Positions 43,820 to 54,897 of a stretch of 64,000 nt of DNA are shown here, piece by piece. The translations under genes were made by a program, and so were the position numbers. A model generated the notes under the pieces. That model had not been told where the DNA came from and did not search any database. It saw only the letters and a program-made list of their open reading frames with translations. The first letter of the stretch is position 1. The number at the start of each line of letters is the position of its first letter. The DNA is from Oegoconia quadripuncta (taxonomy: Eukaryota > Arthropoda > Insecta > Lepidoptera > Autostichidae): positions 30,872,778 to 30,936,777 of the forward strand of contig OX438744.1 of NCBI GenBank assembly GCA_949316235.1, written 5' to 3'.

Positions 43820-44178
43820 CGATATTGACCTTAACGACGGTAACCGGTTTCAAGACAACGTGAGAATTAGCCATGACTTTCGTCTTGTCTATGTTAATTT
43901 TGAGACCTGAATGGAAGAAACGTTGTGATATATTCGCCATTTACATGTTTGCCTCCTCCTGATATCACATCCCCCTGAGTAACATCCACACGTAATTGAA
44001 TGGGTTTTGACTTTTGATCTTGTAGTTGCACATTCATTATAGCGGCGTCAAACAGATATCTCAACATCTCGTATATCTCACCAATCGACTTGAGATAGCT
44101 GCAGAGATTCTAGAATAGCACAGATTTCGACAGAGTCGAACGTTATCATGTAGTCCATGAATGTAAGACACAGTGGCT
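43820..44178 (-). pseudogene. RTE-clade LINE reverse transcriptase fragment
   Basis: Minus strand: TFMDYMITFDSVEICAILES, then IMNVQLQDQKSKPIQLRVDV + TQGDVISG, and after a deletion GLKINIDKTKVMANSHVVLK + PVTVVKVNIE. FDSVE and QGD.IS are the RTE versions of RT motifs, and the catalytic YADD part between them is missing. It abuts the R1 fragment. Confidence 0.75.
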
Positions 44179-44194
44179 GATTATACTCCTCTGT

Positions 44195-44347
44195 CGCTCA
44201 AGCCCATTCCATATCATTACCTACCGTTTACGTGAGCCTCATCTCTTACGTCTCTACGTCTTCTTACTGCTGGGGCTAACCCAAGACGGGGTATCCTGAC
44301 CCGGTACGAGTATGAATGGTAATGATATGGAACGGGCTCGAGCGGTT
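44195..44347. repeat. imperfect inverted repeat
   Basis: 'gtcgctcaagcccattccat' + 'atcattacctaccg' (44195-44229) pairs with 'atgaatggtaatgatatgga' + 'acgggctcgagcggt' (44312-44347) with a ~83-base loop. The arms match at roughly 28 of 34 positions. A third related piece follows at 44350-44380 ('gtaaacggcaatggtatgga'). Confidence 0.7.
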
Positions 44348-44740
44348 GTAGCTCACGTAAACGGCAATGGTATGGAACGTGTTTACTACGCGGCAAGGCT
44401 GATTCATAAAACCCACATAATAATATCCGCTTTCAGGAACACACAAGTCGCACAATTTCAAATTTGGAGCAGCTATCTGCATCAAAAGCTCTAACCTGAA
44501 TGTCCCTTGTTTTTTTCCTCAATTTCTAAAATGAATGCCGAAAGAAGAATTCTAAAAGCGAGCGTGTAGATCTAAACAAGGAAGCCAAATTAAATAACAA
44601 CCTTGATAAAAAAAAAGAAAAAACCATGGCAATACGCGATAAAGTTGAAATCACACTATTTATCGTGGTAATCTGTTAAAATGAGTGACATAGTAGTCGT
44701 AGAGCAGCATTTTGACATTAGTTTGCGATAAAACGTGCGT

Positions 44741-47700
44741 TTTTAGCGAGATCAACTAGGGAAGTTTGGAATATGTATCAAAGATTATTATTTGACAGTG
44801 CAAGAATAATTTGAAACAATTGCACAACAGTCTTAGCAGATACTCATAAGTTTAATTGTATTGTATAGACAAGGACTTTTTGTGAATTACATATACAATT
44901 ATTAGCTAGCGGTGTTAAAATTTTAGCAAGATCAACTATAACAAAGATTATTACTTGACCGAGCGAAACATTCGAAGTATTTGCACAATAGACTTAGCAA
45001 ATACGAATAAGTTTAAATGTATTGTATAAGTAAGGATTTATTATGCCTTACATAGAAACATGTTAGCCAGTGTGGTTAAGTTTTTAGCGAGATCAACTAA
45101 GGAAAGTTTAAAATATATATCCAAGATTATTACCTGACAGAGCAAGATTAATTTGAAGCAGTGGCACAACAGTCTTAGCAGATACTAATAACTTTAATTG
45201 TATTGTATAAACAAGGACTTTTTATGAATTACATAGAAACGTTTTAGCTAGTGTTATTAAGTTTTTAGCGAGATCAACGAAGGAAAATTAAAAATATCCA
45301 TCCAAGATTATTACCTGACAGAGCAAGATTAATTTGAAGTAGTTGCACAAACAGTATTAGTAGATACTAATAACTTTAATTGTATCGTATAAACAAGGAC
45401 TTTTTATGGATTACATAGAAACATTTTAGCTAGTATTATTAAGTTTTTAGCGAGATCAACGAAGGAAAATTTAAAATATACATCCAAGATTATTACCTGA
45501 TAGAGCAAGATTAATTTGAAATAGTTGCACAACAGTCTTAGCAGATAGTGATAACTTTAATTGTATCGTATAAACAAGGATTTTTTATGGATTACATAGA
45601 AACATTTTAGCTAGTGTTCTTAAGTTTTTAGCGAGATCAACTAAGGAAAATTTAAAATATACATCCAAGATTATTACCTGACAGAGCATGATTAATTTGA
45701 AGCAGTGGCACAATAGTCTTAGCAGATACTAATAAGTTTAAATGTATTGTATAAGTAAGGATTTATTATGCCTTACATAGAAACATGTTAGCCAGTGTGG
45801 TTAAGTTTTTAGCGAGATCAACTAAGGAAAGTTTAAAATATATATCCAAGATTATTACCTGACAGAGCAAGATTAATTTGAAGCAGTGGCACAACAGTCT
45901 TAGCAGATACTAATAACTTTAATTGTATTGTATAAACAAGGACTTTTTATGAATTACATAGAAACGTTTTAGCTAGTGTTATTAAGTTTTTAGCGAGATC
46001 AACGAAGGAAAATTAAAAATATCCATCCAAGATTATTACCTGACAGAGCAAGATTAATTTGAAGTAGTTGCACAAACAGTATTAGTAGATACTAATAACT
46101 TTAATTGTATCGTATAAACAAGGACTTTTTATGGATTACATAGAAACATTTTAGCTAGTGTTATTAAGTTTTTAGCGAGATCAACGAAGGAAAATTTAAA
46201 ATATACATCCAAGATTATTACTTGATAGAGCAAGATTAATTTGAAATAGTTGCACAACAGTCTTAGCAGATAGTGATAACTTTAATTGTATCGTATAAAC
46301 AAGGATTTTTTATGGATTACATAGAAACATTTTAGCTAGTGTTCTTAAGTTTTTAGCGAGATCAACTAAGGAAAATTTAAAATATACACCCAAGATTATT
46401 ACCTGACAGAGCATGATTAATTTGAAGCAGTGGCACAATAGTCTTAGCAGATACTAATAAGTTTAATTGTATCGTATAAACAAGGACTTTTTATGGATTA
46501 CATAGAAACATTTTAGCTAGTGTTATTAAGTTTTTAGAGAGATCAACGAAGGAAAATTTAAAATATACATCCAAGATTATTACCTGATAGAGCAAGATTA
46601 ATTTGAAATAGTTGCACAACAGTCTTAGCAGATAGTGATAACTTTAATTGTATCGTATAAACAATGACTTTTTATGGATTACATAGAAACATTTTAGCAA
46701 GTGTTGTTAAGTTTTTAGCGAGATCAACTAAGGAAAATTTATAATATACATCCAAGATTATTACCTGACAGAGCAAGATTAATTTGAAGTAGTTGCACAA
46801 ACAGTATTAGTAGATACTAATAACTTTAATTGTATCGTATAAACAAGGACTTTTTATGGATTACATAGAAACATTTTAGCTAGTGTTATTAAGTTTTTAG
46901 CGAGATCAACGAAGGAAAATTTAAAATATACATCCAAGATTATTACCTGATAGAGCAAGATTAATTTGAAATAGTTGCACAACAGTCTTAGCAGATAATG
47001 ATAACTTTAATTGTATCGTATAAACAAGAATTTTTTATGGATTACATAGAAACATTTTAGCTAGTGTTGTTAAGTTTTTAGCGAGATCAACTAAGGAAAA
47101 TTTAAAATATACATCCAAGATTATTACCTGACAGAGCATGATTAATTTGAAGCAGTGGCACAATAGTCTTAGCAGATACTAATAACTTTAATTGTATCGT
47201 ATAAACAAGGATTTTTTATGGATTACATAGAAACATTTTAGCTAGTGTTGTTAAGTTTTTAGCGAGATCAACTAAGGAAAATTTAAAATATACATCCAAG
47301 ATTATTACCTGACAGAGCAAGATTAATTTGAAGCAGTGGCACAATAGTCTTAGCAAATACTAATAAGTTTAATTGTATCGTATAAACAAGGACTTTTTAT
47401 GGATTACATAGAAACATTTTAGCTAGTGTTATTAAGTTTTTAGAGAGATCAACGAAGGAAAATTTAAAATATACATCCAAGATTATTACCTGATAGAGCA
47501 AGATTAATTTGAAATAGTTGCACAACAGTCTTAGCAGATAGTGATAACTTTAATTGTATCGTATAAACAAGGACTTTTTATGGATTACATAGAAATATTT
47601 TAGCTGGTGTTGTTAAGTTTTTAGCGAGATCAACTAAGGAAAATTTAAAATATATATTCAAGATTATTACCTGACACAGCAAGATTAATTTGAAGCAGTG

Positions 47701-48000
47701 GCACAACAGTCTTAGCAGATACTAATAAGTTTAATTGCATTGCATAATCAAGGACTTTTATGTAGTACATATAAACTTATTAGCGACTGTTATTAAGTTT
47801 TTAGCGAGATCAACTAAGGAAAAATTTAAATAGATAGCAAAGATTATTACTTGACCAAGCAAAATAATTTAAAGCAGTTGCACAGTAGTCTTAGCAAATA
47901 CGAATAACTTTAATTGTGTAGTAACAGACAAGTCTTTTTTATCAATTAAGTACAAAGTTGTAAGCTTATATAGCTAAGTTTTTAGATAGATTCATTTCGG
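44741..48000 (+). repeat. satellite array, ~181-bp monomer, ~18 copies, 725-bp higher-order unit
   Basis: The marker 'ttttagcgagatcaac' occurs at 44741, 44921 (changed), 45082, 45263, 45445, 45626, 45807, 45988, 46170 and onward every ~181 bases to about 47790, with decayed copies at the ends. The four-monomer block starting at 45082 is repeated almost base for base from 45807 ('attgtataagtaaggattta' + 'ttatgccttacatag' at 45020 and 45745), giving a 725-base higher-order period. Monomers carry 'cttagcagatactaataac' and 'ttttagctagtgtt', the same TTAGC vocabulary as the other arrays. No coding capacity. Confidence 0.95.
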
Positions 48001-48350
48001 GACGTTAAGAACATATACTGAGGATAATATCTTAGTTCAGTTTGCGAAGTTTTGTGGTAATGTTGACTAATATGTATCTTTGCCGCTAGTAACAACAAAA
48101 ATTAGTAAGAACCGTGACTTTCTTAGCACTAGTAAATAACAGTCCATTGCTATCACAGCCAAATAACAAATTTGTTACTACGAATAAGGACAAATTGCTG
48201 GATAAAGAAAGAATTTAGCAGTACTGACTAATTTTTTCAGCTAAATATTGTTCGACCCTGCAGCTAACTGCTCTTTATTGAGGTAGAAAAGCCATCGCTA
48301 CGGTTGCAAAAATTTTTGATTGGACAACTAAATCGCGGCAACCAAGTTTG
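48001..48350. other. subterminal region of the giant element
   Basis: Non-repetitive but still rich in TTAGC/CTAAA words (48216, 48239, 48351). 48213-48248 is the inverted match to 33795-33830. Confidence 0.5.
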
Positions 48351-48384
48351 TTTAGCTGCGATATATAAACCATTTCTTTCCGTG
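48351..48384 (-). repeat. right terminal inverted repeat
   Basis: Reverse complement CACGGAAAGAAATGGTTTAT, ATATCG, CAGCTAAA. It pairs with 33691-33724. Followed by TA at 48385. Confidence 0.6.
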
Positions 48385-48386
48385 TA

Positions 48387-48892
48387 AGCCTTCAATATTT
48401 GCACGCCTCGTATAGGCAGGTTTTGCGGAAATTTTATAATATATTTATCACACACGCCATCAAAAATCAATGCAAATAAAGTGACTTCATTTCATAATAA
48501 TGGCATTACATTTGATTTATTTGCGTTTTTTTTATATCAATTAGTTTAAGGCAGCATTTAAATAGCTCGTATTAAGTGTCCATCATTCAACCAACCAATT
48601 CTATAGCAAGTTCATGTTTACATAATATTTTCCGCCAAAAAGGTTCATAATTTAAAAGATGTTTAACTAAAAAAAGACCAATGACTCACGAAGATTCACT
48701 CACTCTTTCAACATCCACTTAAGTTCCTCTAAAGTATGATCCATATTTCCTTTCGCTACTAAAAATAGCTGGATTCTGTAAGTTATGGTATCCTCTCTCT
48801 TCGTCTAACGGGATTAACATCCCAAATGTTGATATAGTTTTGAAAAAGTATAAGGAAGTTGTTTTAAGAGGTTGCAGGCGTTTTTAGTTCCG
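48387..48892. other. unassigned sequence
   Basis: No supported feature. Confidence 0.35.
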
Positions 48893-48970
48893 CCTCTGTG
48901 GTGTAATGTACACATGTAGCTTACTGAACGGAGATCGCGGGTTTGGGTCCCAGTAACACGTTTAGTATGT
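48893..48970 (+). repeat. SINE family C head fragment
   Basis: 'ccgcctctgtggtgtaatgt', decayed box B 'gggtttgggtcccag', 'acacgtttagtatgt'. Confidence 0.6.
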
Positions 48971-49077
48971 AGGATTTTACGAACATTTCCATGCAACTTT
49001 GTTAAAACGTTGTGGAACTAGCTTTGTTCAAATTTTTTTTAATATCCGTCATATACTTAACTGTAAGATTAGCATCT

Positions 49078-49210
49078 CTCGCTTCAATTTAAGAGCTATG
49101 CTCTTGTCGGTGGAGTAATGACCACGTCTCTCTACTTAGATTATGGAAATTTTGCCATCCACGACACAGGCGTAGCCTAGTGTGGATGTTACAACAAATG
49201 TATAATTAGA
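49078..49210. repeat. two abutting LINE 3' ends
   Basis: 49078-49139 is the HRQEH-family end in reverse ('taagagctatgctcttgtcg', 'gtggagtaatgaccacgtct'). 49140-49210 is a plus-strand tail ('tatggaaattttgccatcca', 'gtggatgttacaacaaatgt') like 33424. Confidence 0.7.
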
Positions 49211-49544
49211 GATATATTGTTATATTTAGATTTGCATCATAAAACTTAAAATAGCTTCAAAATTAAAAATAGTTTTAAAAACAAGCTTTTCATACTCCAT
49301 CATGATTGTCACATATTATTGTGAATAAGCGATAAATTGTATGTTATGATGTATCAAATTTCATTTTTTTAACTTACTGTTGAATCGAATAAGCGTATTT
49401 TCATTTCCTATCCGTATTACCGTTGAAATCCTATTAAGAGATATTATTTACCGTTGAGATGCCTCTTGGAGACAATCCTAGCTGCAGCATCAGGTCATTG
49501 CGAAAATCTTGTTTAACTATCAAAACTAAATGTGTGCGCAAAAT
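49211..49544. other. unassigned AT-rich sequence
   Basis: No supported feature. Confidence 0.35.
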
Positions 49545-49775
49545 GTTTAGTATACTGGGTTTGGTTGGTGGTGGGGCATTTTAAATGTCCGCCTGGATAG
49601 CTACCACCATCTTATCTAAATTTGCCGCCAAGCAGCAATGTTAATAGCATTGTTGTGTTCCGGTTGTCACAGATAAGATAGCCAGTTCCCCAAACATTTG
49701 GGTTTCCGGGTCAGTACGCTTCCACCTTCGGCCTCATCTTCACTTAACATCAGGTGTGATTGAGCATAACTTAAC
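49545..49775 (+). repeat. SINE family C, 5'-truncated
   Basis: Starts within the body ('tttagtatactgggtttggt') and runs to 'aacatcaggtgtgattgagc'. Confidence 0.82.
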
Positions 49776-49807
49776 AACAATCATTGTGCCTAAAAAATAT
49801 AAAGTAC

Positions 49808-49980
49808 TAGCCTTCAGCCCGCGGCTTTGCCTACGTGGAATAACTTTATCGCGAAAAACTACTCACTTTATCGGGATAAAAATATCCAGGGTATTCATTC
49901 AAATCCGTTCATCCGTTTCACCGTGATTGAACAACGAACAAACATCCAAATTTTCGCATATAATATTAGTTAGATTACAA
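49808..49980 (-). mobile_element. Helitron-like non-autonomous element (antisense)
   Basis: Reverse complement starts near 'atattatatgcgaaaatttg', has 'gaaacggatgaacggatttg' and 'ttatcccgataaagtgagta', and ends 'cgggctgaaggctagt'. Same family as the element at 26345. Confidence 0.7.
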
Positions 49981-50538
49981 AAGTATACAATAGATGAAAG
50001 TTCTTCAGTTTGATGGTTTGAAACATACAAAATTTTGAAGATGATTAAATCTGCATCATGTATTTGAAATTAAACATTTTTTATTTCAAGCATCGGGTAT
50101 AAGACCACTGATTTCCTCCTATATCATAAACATGATAAATATCGTCAAGTCTACGTTGTTATCTACGTTTTGCCGATATATCGATGAATAGTACAATTAA
50201 TTACTGTTCGCTTTTATGAACGGCCATGTTATTAATAATCGACATTGGTAATTTATTAGCAATTATACTAAAGATTCTATTTTCAGTCATCATTGGTTCT
50301 CTATGAAAGTCTATTAATTGAATATTATTATTATTAGGAGCCCATATTGTCCCACTGAATTGAATATTGTAGTGCAGTGGACCTTTAATTGAATATTGTA
50401 GTGTAGTGGGCCTTTAATTGTAGTGGGATGAACAGGGATAGGGAAATAGTGTAGTATATTTGTACCTACGAGTGAATTTTGAACCACCTCAAAGTATTCA
50501 ATCAAAGCTGAAAGGGGAAGTAGATTTTAGGGCTATTG
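49981..50538. other. unassigned; small direct repeat near 50355-50425
   Basis: 'aattgaatattgtagtg(c/t)agtggacc' occurs twice about 35 bases apart. Otherwise unassigned. Confidence 0.35.
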
Positions 50539-50540
50539 TA

Positions 50541-50963
50541 TTAGGTCCTTACCTATGAAATTGGCGTTTTGTATGAAGAATTTCATTAAGACTGTTTTCT
50601 CCATACAAACATTTTTGTTTTTTTTTTGGGAACGGCAAATCCAAATTTAGCTAAACATTGTGTGTATAATCGGATAACATTAAGTTAAGTATTGGCAGCG
50701 TTAATTTTTAAAAGTAACCGCTTTATAAAAGTTTCAGCGAATCTAAGAAATGATTATGGGAAGCACATGAAAAGAGCTCTGCTCAAATTTTTTATTTTAT
50801 GTGATTTAGCCCAGAAATTAAAAAATATTTCATGTGAAACCTTGAAATAATATTCCATTTTCCAAATAAAAAACAAATTTGGATATAGCTTTGAAAATCG
50901 CAGGAATTGGTACATATGATTAACGAAGAAAAAAAAACTCCAATTTCATAGGTAAAGACCCAA
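50541..50963. mobile_element. MITE (TTRGGTC family), copy 1, TA-flanked
   Basis: 423 bases. Ends TTAGGTCCTTACCTATGAAA and, in reverse, TTGGGTCTTTACCTATGAAA, both continuing TTGG. TA at 50539-50540 and 50964-50965. Near-identical to copy 2 at 62186-62616. TA duplication suggests mobilisation by a Tc1/mariner-type transposase. Confidence 0.88.
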
Positions 50964-50965
50964 TA

Positions 50966-51654
50966 CTATACTATAGGAAGTAGTTTTTGAAAAAAATACA
51001 AAATCGCATGTTTACATCAGCCCTTACTTAACCCTCTGGGCTAAAGTTGACAACATTTAAAAAAAACAATATTCTAATCGACACACAAGTCACGTAAAAC
51101 AAATATATTCACAAAGGCGTAACATATCATCCGTGGAGGTATAAAAATTCCAACCATGCCTCAAGGAAACTTTACTTAATACGCGTTCCTTTAAGTGTAC
51201 TTCTGTTTTCTTTCATCCATCTAAAGGCAGTCTGAAGTACAGAAAATTAACTAGAGATGTGCTTTCGATTGGTATCGATTAATACATCTATATGACGATC
51301 AGTTCTGCGTCTTGATTGAGTCACTTATCAAATCCAGCCTACACACTCAAACATGACATGATCCTTAGACCCTAGGTCCTTATTTATAAAAATACTTAAG
51401 CAGGGCTTAAGCTAAACAGTGTTCTGTCACTTATGATTTCAATACAGCACACTACGTGTATGTTATCAATAGCTATAGAGCTATCACTCTCGCATGCAAC
51501 AAAAACACGAAGACCGCTGATAGCATTAATAACTTAGAAGTATTGTACGTCCAATGTACGTCTTATGCAACAATATTTCTGTCAGACGAGTGAGCCGCCT
51601 CCTCCTCCGCTCTAAACCGCTTCCCTGGCTTCTTATAAACATCAACGTAATCTT
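50966..51654. other. unassigned sequence
   Basis: No supported feature. Confidence 0.35.
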
Positions 51655-51900
51655 TATAAAACGAAAGTCGCATGTTCAATTCCCAGCGGGGTACATTTTT
51701 TGTTCAGTACTCGGTGGTAGGGCATTTTTAATGTCCGCCTGATTAGTTACAACCGTTTTATCTAGTTCCGTATAGATAACCCAATTATAGCTGTTTAAGT
51801 TAAGAAAGCCAGTTCACTAAATAAGTTGGGGGTTCAGGATAAGCGCGTTTCCATCTTCGGTCTCACCTTCACTTAACATCAGGTGAGTTAATGTACCTTG
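51655..51900 (+). repeat. SINE family C, diverged
   Basis: 'gcatgttcaattcccagcgg' (decayed box B) then 'aatgtccgcctgattagtta' and 'cacttaacatcaggtgagtt'. Confidence 0.7.
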
Positions 51901-52239
51901 TTTGTAGGTAAAAGCTGACCTTATCTCATCCTTATTCCTCACACAAAAAAGAAGATATATGGTTACCTAATTATTGTACTCGAGAAATTTCATCTGAAAA
52001 GAGCTACTCATTCGAACAAACCGTACTTAAAGGAGTTCACGAAAAAATTTACTCAATTATCACGGAACCTTTTACCTAACAAATTACATTTTGCTCTGAA
52101 AGCAACGAGTAGTAATATCTAAGTGCTAATAACTGAGCAAATGTCGCGGATAAAGGGCATAGGGATGGGTATCTGCCGAATGAAAGAGAAAAAAGAACTA
52201 GTTCGTTTTTAGTCAGAACATAGGATAAAGGAGTTTCCA

Positions 52240-52470
52240 TTTTGAACCGCTTCCGTGGAACAAAATAAGTTTTGCAAAATGGAGGTTCCCGTTTCGATTC
52301 CCAACGAAGATGTTTAGTACTCAGTTTACTACTAAAGGTCTTTTTTTTAATGTCTGCCTGAACTACTACAGATGTACTAGCTGTTTCAGATAATATAGCC
52401 AATCCCGTAAATAAGTTAGAGGTTCCTTCGGCCTTAGGTGTGATTGAGATCAAACACTGTATATAAAAAA
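52240..52470 (+). repeat. SINE family C, highly diverged
   Basis: 'gaaccgcttccgtggaacaa', 'gtttcgattcccaacgaaga', 'aatgtctgcctgaactacta', 'ttaggtgtgattgagatcaa'. It lacks about 60 bases of the body. Confidence 0.65.
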
Positions 52471-53094
52471 TTTGTAACATTTATGTGTAGGTAAGTAGGT
52501 CCAAAATAAATACCAATCAGTATTAGTTGCATCGTTGTTCATAATAAATATATTTGGGTAGGTGTTCATCTAGTACCTACCTAAATCTAACTTGCAAATC
52601 AATACAAGATGTCAGTAAATTGTAAAAGGATTACTCATTCACTCTACTTCACTTACGAACTACTTCCGTTCATACTCCTCCCATTCTGTATCAATGATTG
52701 ATCCAAATGACTGATCGTACATCCACTTGAAAATGATACGTATCACTCTTCGTTTCGGTAATATATTTTTCCCATGTCTAGCGAAGAAAATTGCCGAATC
52801 TCTCCCAGGGTAAATCTTATATTTTTCGTCGTAAAAATACTGGCGAAGTGGGAATTAAACATTTCAACAAGGAAAGGTTCCGTAGTTTTTCAATCAATCA
52901 ACGCTTAAAGTTGTTTGATTGGAATTAATGGTTAGCCAAAAACTTGATGGTTCCTATCGCGATTGTAGGCAAATACAAGATAAATTAATCTTAAAACGAA
53001 TCAATCACTTCCGTTCCACACAGAGACATATAAAAGAATAAGTTTTTCATAACCTGATTTAAGAAACTTTAAATTAATTGCTCGCCATGGAGAT
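52471..53094. other. unassigned sequence
   Basis: A minus-strand stretch at 52740-52870 contains FNSHFASIFT, which faintly recalls the N-terminal side of some LINE RT domains, but there is nothing firm around it. Confidence 0.25.
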
Positions 53095-53580
53095 GGGCAC
53101 CACACACGCTAGCTTAAAGGTACGCTAGGAAGTAGCATGAAAGCATGCTATTATTGAACAATTGCTACCTAGTGGCATGTGCGTCGAAACCATTGCTCCG
53201 AGCATGCTTATATGAGAGGCGGGGGTAGAAGTGAGCTAGTATCGTCAGTCTTCGCGCCAAAAATGTTTGGCTAGGGTAATTCAAAGACGGACCCAAATTT
53301 CTAGTCTTTTCTTCTCTTTTTCTTCCTTGGATGTATTGCCTTGCAAGCAAAAGTATGATTTCACTAATTCAGTCCCGTCCATGGTTGTTCGCGTAAGAAA
53401 TGGCAAGTGTACGGATTGTTGGCTTAAAAGTACGCTCATTCAGAAATATGCTTAAAAATAGCATGCTTAATATGCTTATTGCTAACAAATATATCTGTTC
53501 AAGAGCATGCTCATTTTAAGCTCATAAACATGCTTTGTCCCGTGCTATTAAAGAGCATGTTTATCTGTACCTTATTGGTT
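53095..53580. repeat. cluster of GCATGC/AGCATG words
   Basis: AGCATG-type words recur throughout: 'gtagcatgaaagcatgctat', 'cgagcatgctta', 'agcatgcttaatatgctta', 'aagagcatgctcat', 'aaacatgctttg', 'gagcatgttta'. The outer parts, 'aaggtacgctaggaagtagc' and reverse 'aaggtacagataaacatgct', are weakly inverted, so this may be a decayed foldback element. Confidence 0.5.
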
Positions 53581-53994
53581 CTATCCTTACACTCCCGGTT
53601 GCATCTGTCAACGTCGAATAAATCCTATCATTTTACTGCGCTCTGATTGGTCCTGTCAAGGTCACGTAAATAACGACCTTGATATTACCAATGGGCCAAC
53701 TAATTACCAGAATTTATTCGCTTCAGTCAATCAAACATTAGCCATTTCAGTCGCGTTGTATTTGTCTATTAGGTATTTTCTAATATATGATCTAAATAGA
53801 AAACACACTTATATATTGCAAATGTTTGCACTGGTTCGCTTTCTCTCGCGGAGCACTAGCTAAAAATCAATATCTTATATCGCTAGAGGTAAGGATCCAC
53901 ACTGAGCGATGGCCCAGTTGTGGTACAGATGCACATACACCTGTGAAACAAGGCTACATTTCGAAAACCGTGACACCAAGCAGAATCTGTAATC
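53581..53994. other. unassigned sequence
   Basis: No supported feature. Confidence 0.35.
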
Positions 53995-54125
53995 CAACTA
54001 AAATTACAAGTGCGAAGGTTTGTGTGTGTATGTAAGTTTGTGACCTCTTCACGCCTAAACAGTAGACAGATTAGGACCTGGATTAACATATAGGCAAAAT
54101 TTTTTGCTGAACCGCTTTTGATGAA
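53995..54125 (+). mobile_element. Helitron-like fragment
   Basis: 'attacaagtgcgaaggtttg', 'cacgcctaaacagtagacag' and 'aggacctggattaacatata' + 'ggcaaaattttttgctgaac' match 4085-4225 closely. The right end is missing. Confidence 0.65.
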
Positions 54126-54587
54126 ATGCAAATACCTTTTTTCTATCTAACATTAGGCTGTGTTGTCGATATAAAGACCTATACTTTTATGATGACCGCA
54201 TTGTTTAACTTCGCTATTCGTTTTATTATCCTGTTCAACTGTTACGTTACAACTTTGAAAACGTAACAAAGAGGACTGGACCCTAAAAAGTTGCCGAAAA
54301 TTACGAGTCCTCTCTTGAAAGGAAATGGGTGGCGAATATTTTAAGAGGTCGCCTAGAGGTGGCGTTAGGGTTGCCAGTTGACCGGAAAAATCGGTCTCGG
54401 TTTTGGGAGCCTTGACGTGACTCGCCGTTTGAAGACGTTCCATGTTTGTATAAAGAAATTCAAGTGAATTAGAAAAAAATCTTATATATATATATTATTT
54501 TTATATATATTTGTTTTATCTAACATTTGATGCATTTTATTTAACCTTGCTAAGAGGTTTATTATTATACTTTTTTTTTCTTTTTTT
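54126..54587. other. unassigned sequence
   Basis: AT run at 54480-54515. No gene. Confidence 0.35.
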
Positions 54588-54897
54588 TTTATGCACAACG
54601 GGTTGGTACTTGACCTCAATCACACCTGATGTTAAGTGAAGATGAGATCGAAGATGGAAGCGTACGGTGTGCGAAGTGCGAGTTCTCGTTTTTAACTTTA
54701 CCATCGCGTTTGCGTTTACGCTAAAAGTATCTATGAAAAAAATCGTTAGAGGCGCTGCATATTTCTTCATACAACTCGTCACGTAAACGTGAACGCGGTA
54801 GTAAAGTTAAGTCGAAACAAAACTCACACTCCGCCCTCTGACCTGGAAACCCCAACACATTTGGGGGACTGGCTATCTTATCTCTGACAACCGGATT
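54588..54897 (-). repeat. SINE family C 3' half (antisense), split by a MITE
   Basis: 54588-54665 'tatgcacaacgggttggtac' to 'ggaagcgtac', resuming at 54839 'tgacctggaaaccccaacac' to 'gacaaccgga'. The head half is missing. The gap is the MITE at 54666-54838. Confidence 0.82.
54666..54838. mobile_element. MITE (GGCGGAGTG family), copy 2, inside a SINE
   Basis: 173 bases. Ends 'ggtgtgcgaagtgcgagttc' and, in reverse, 'gagggcggagtgtgagtttt'. Inner arms 'ccatcgcgtttgcgtttacg' and 'cgtaaacgtgaacgcggtag' pair over ~20 bases. Its insertion point in the SINE consensus ('gcgtac|tgacc') gives exact edges. Confidence 0.85.

Larger units (their letters stand above)
33691..48384. mobile_element. proposed 14.7-kb giant DNA transposon with array-rich ends
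   Basis: Left end CACTCAAAGAACAG...CAGCTAAA (33691-33724). The right end in reverse is CACGGAAAGAAATG...CAGCTAAA (48384-48351). A second inverted match lies inside: 'tttttagctgggcgaaatta' continuing 'gcagtgctagctaatt' near 33795-33830, against reverse 'tatttagctgaaaaaattag' continuing 'tcagtactgctaaatt' at 48248-48213. TA flanks both ends (33689-33690, 48385-48386). Between them are four tandem arrays rich in TTAGC/CTAAG words and a broken SAM-domain gene. No transposase ORF is seen. The class is unassigned. Boundaries and unity are inference from these inverted matches. Confidence 0.6.

Noticed and set aside
44700..48000. CRISPR-like repeats
   Set aside because: Contiguous 181-bp monomers with no spacers, in a eukaryotic genome.
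52740..52870. LINE reverse transcriptase N-terminal piece on the minus strand
   Set aside because: Only a ten-residue resemblance (FNSHFASIFT) and no further RT motif.
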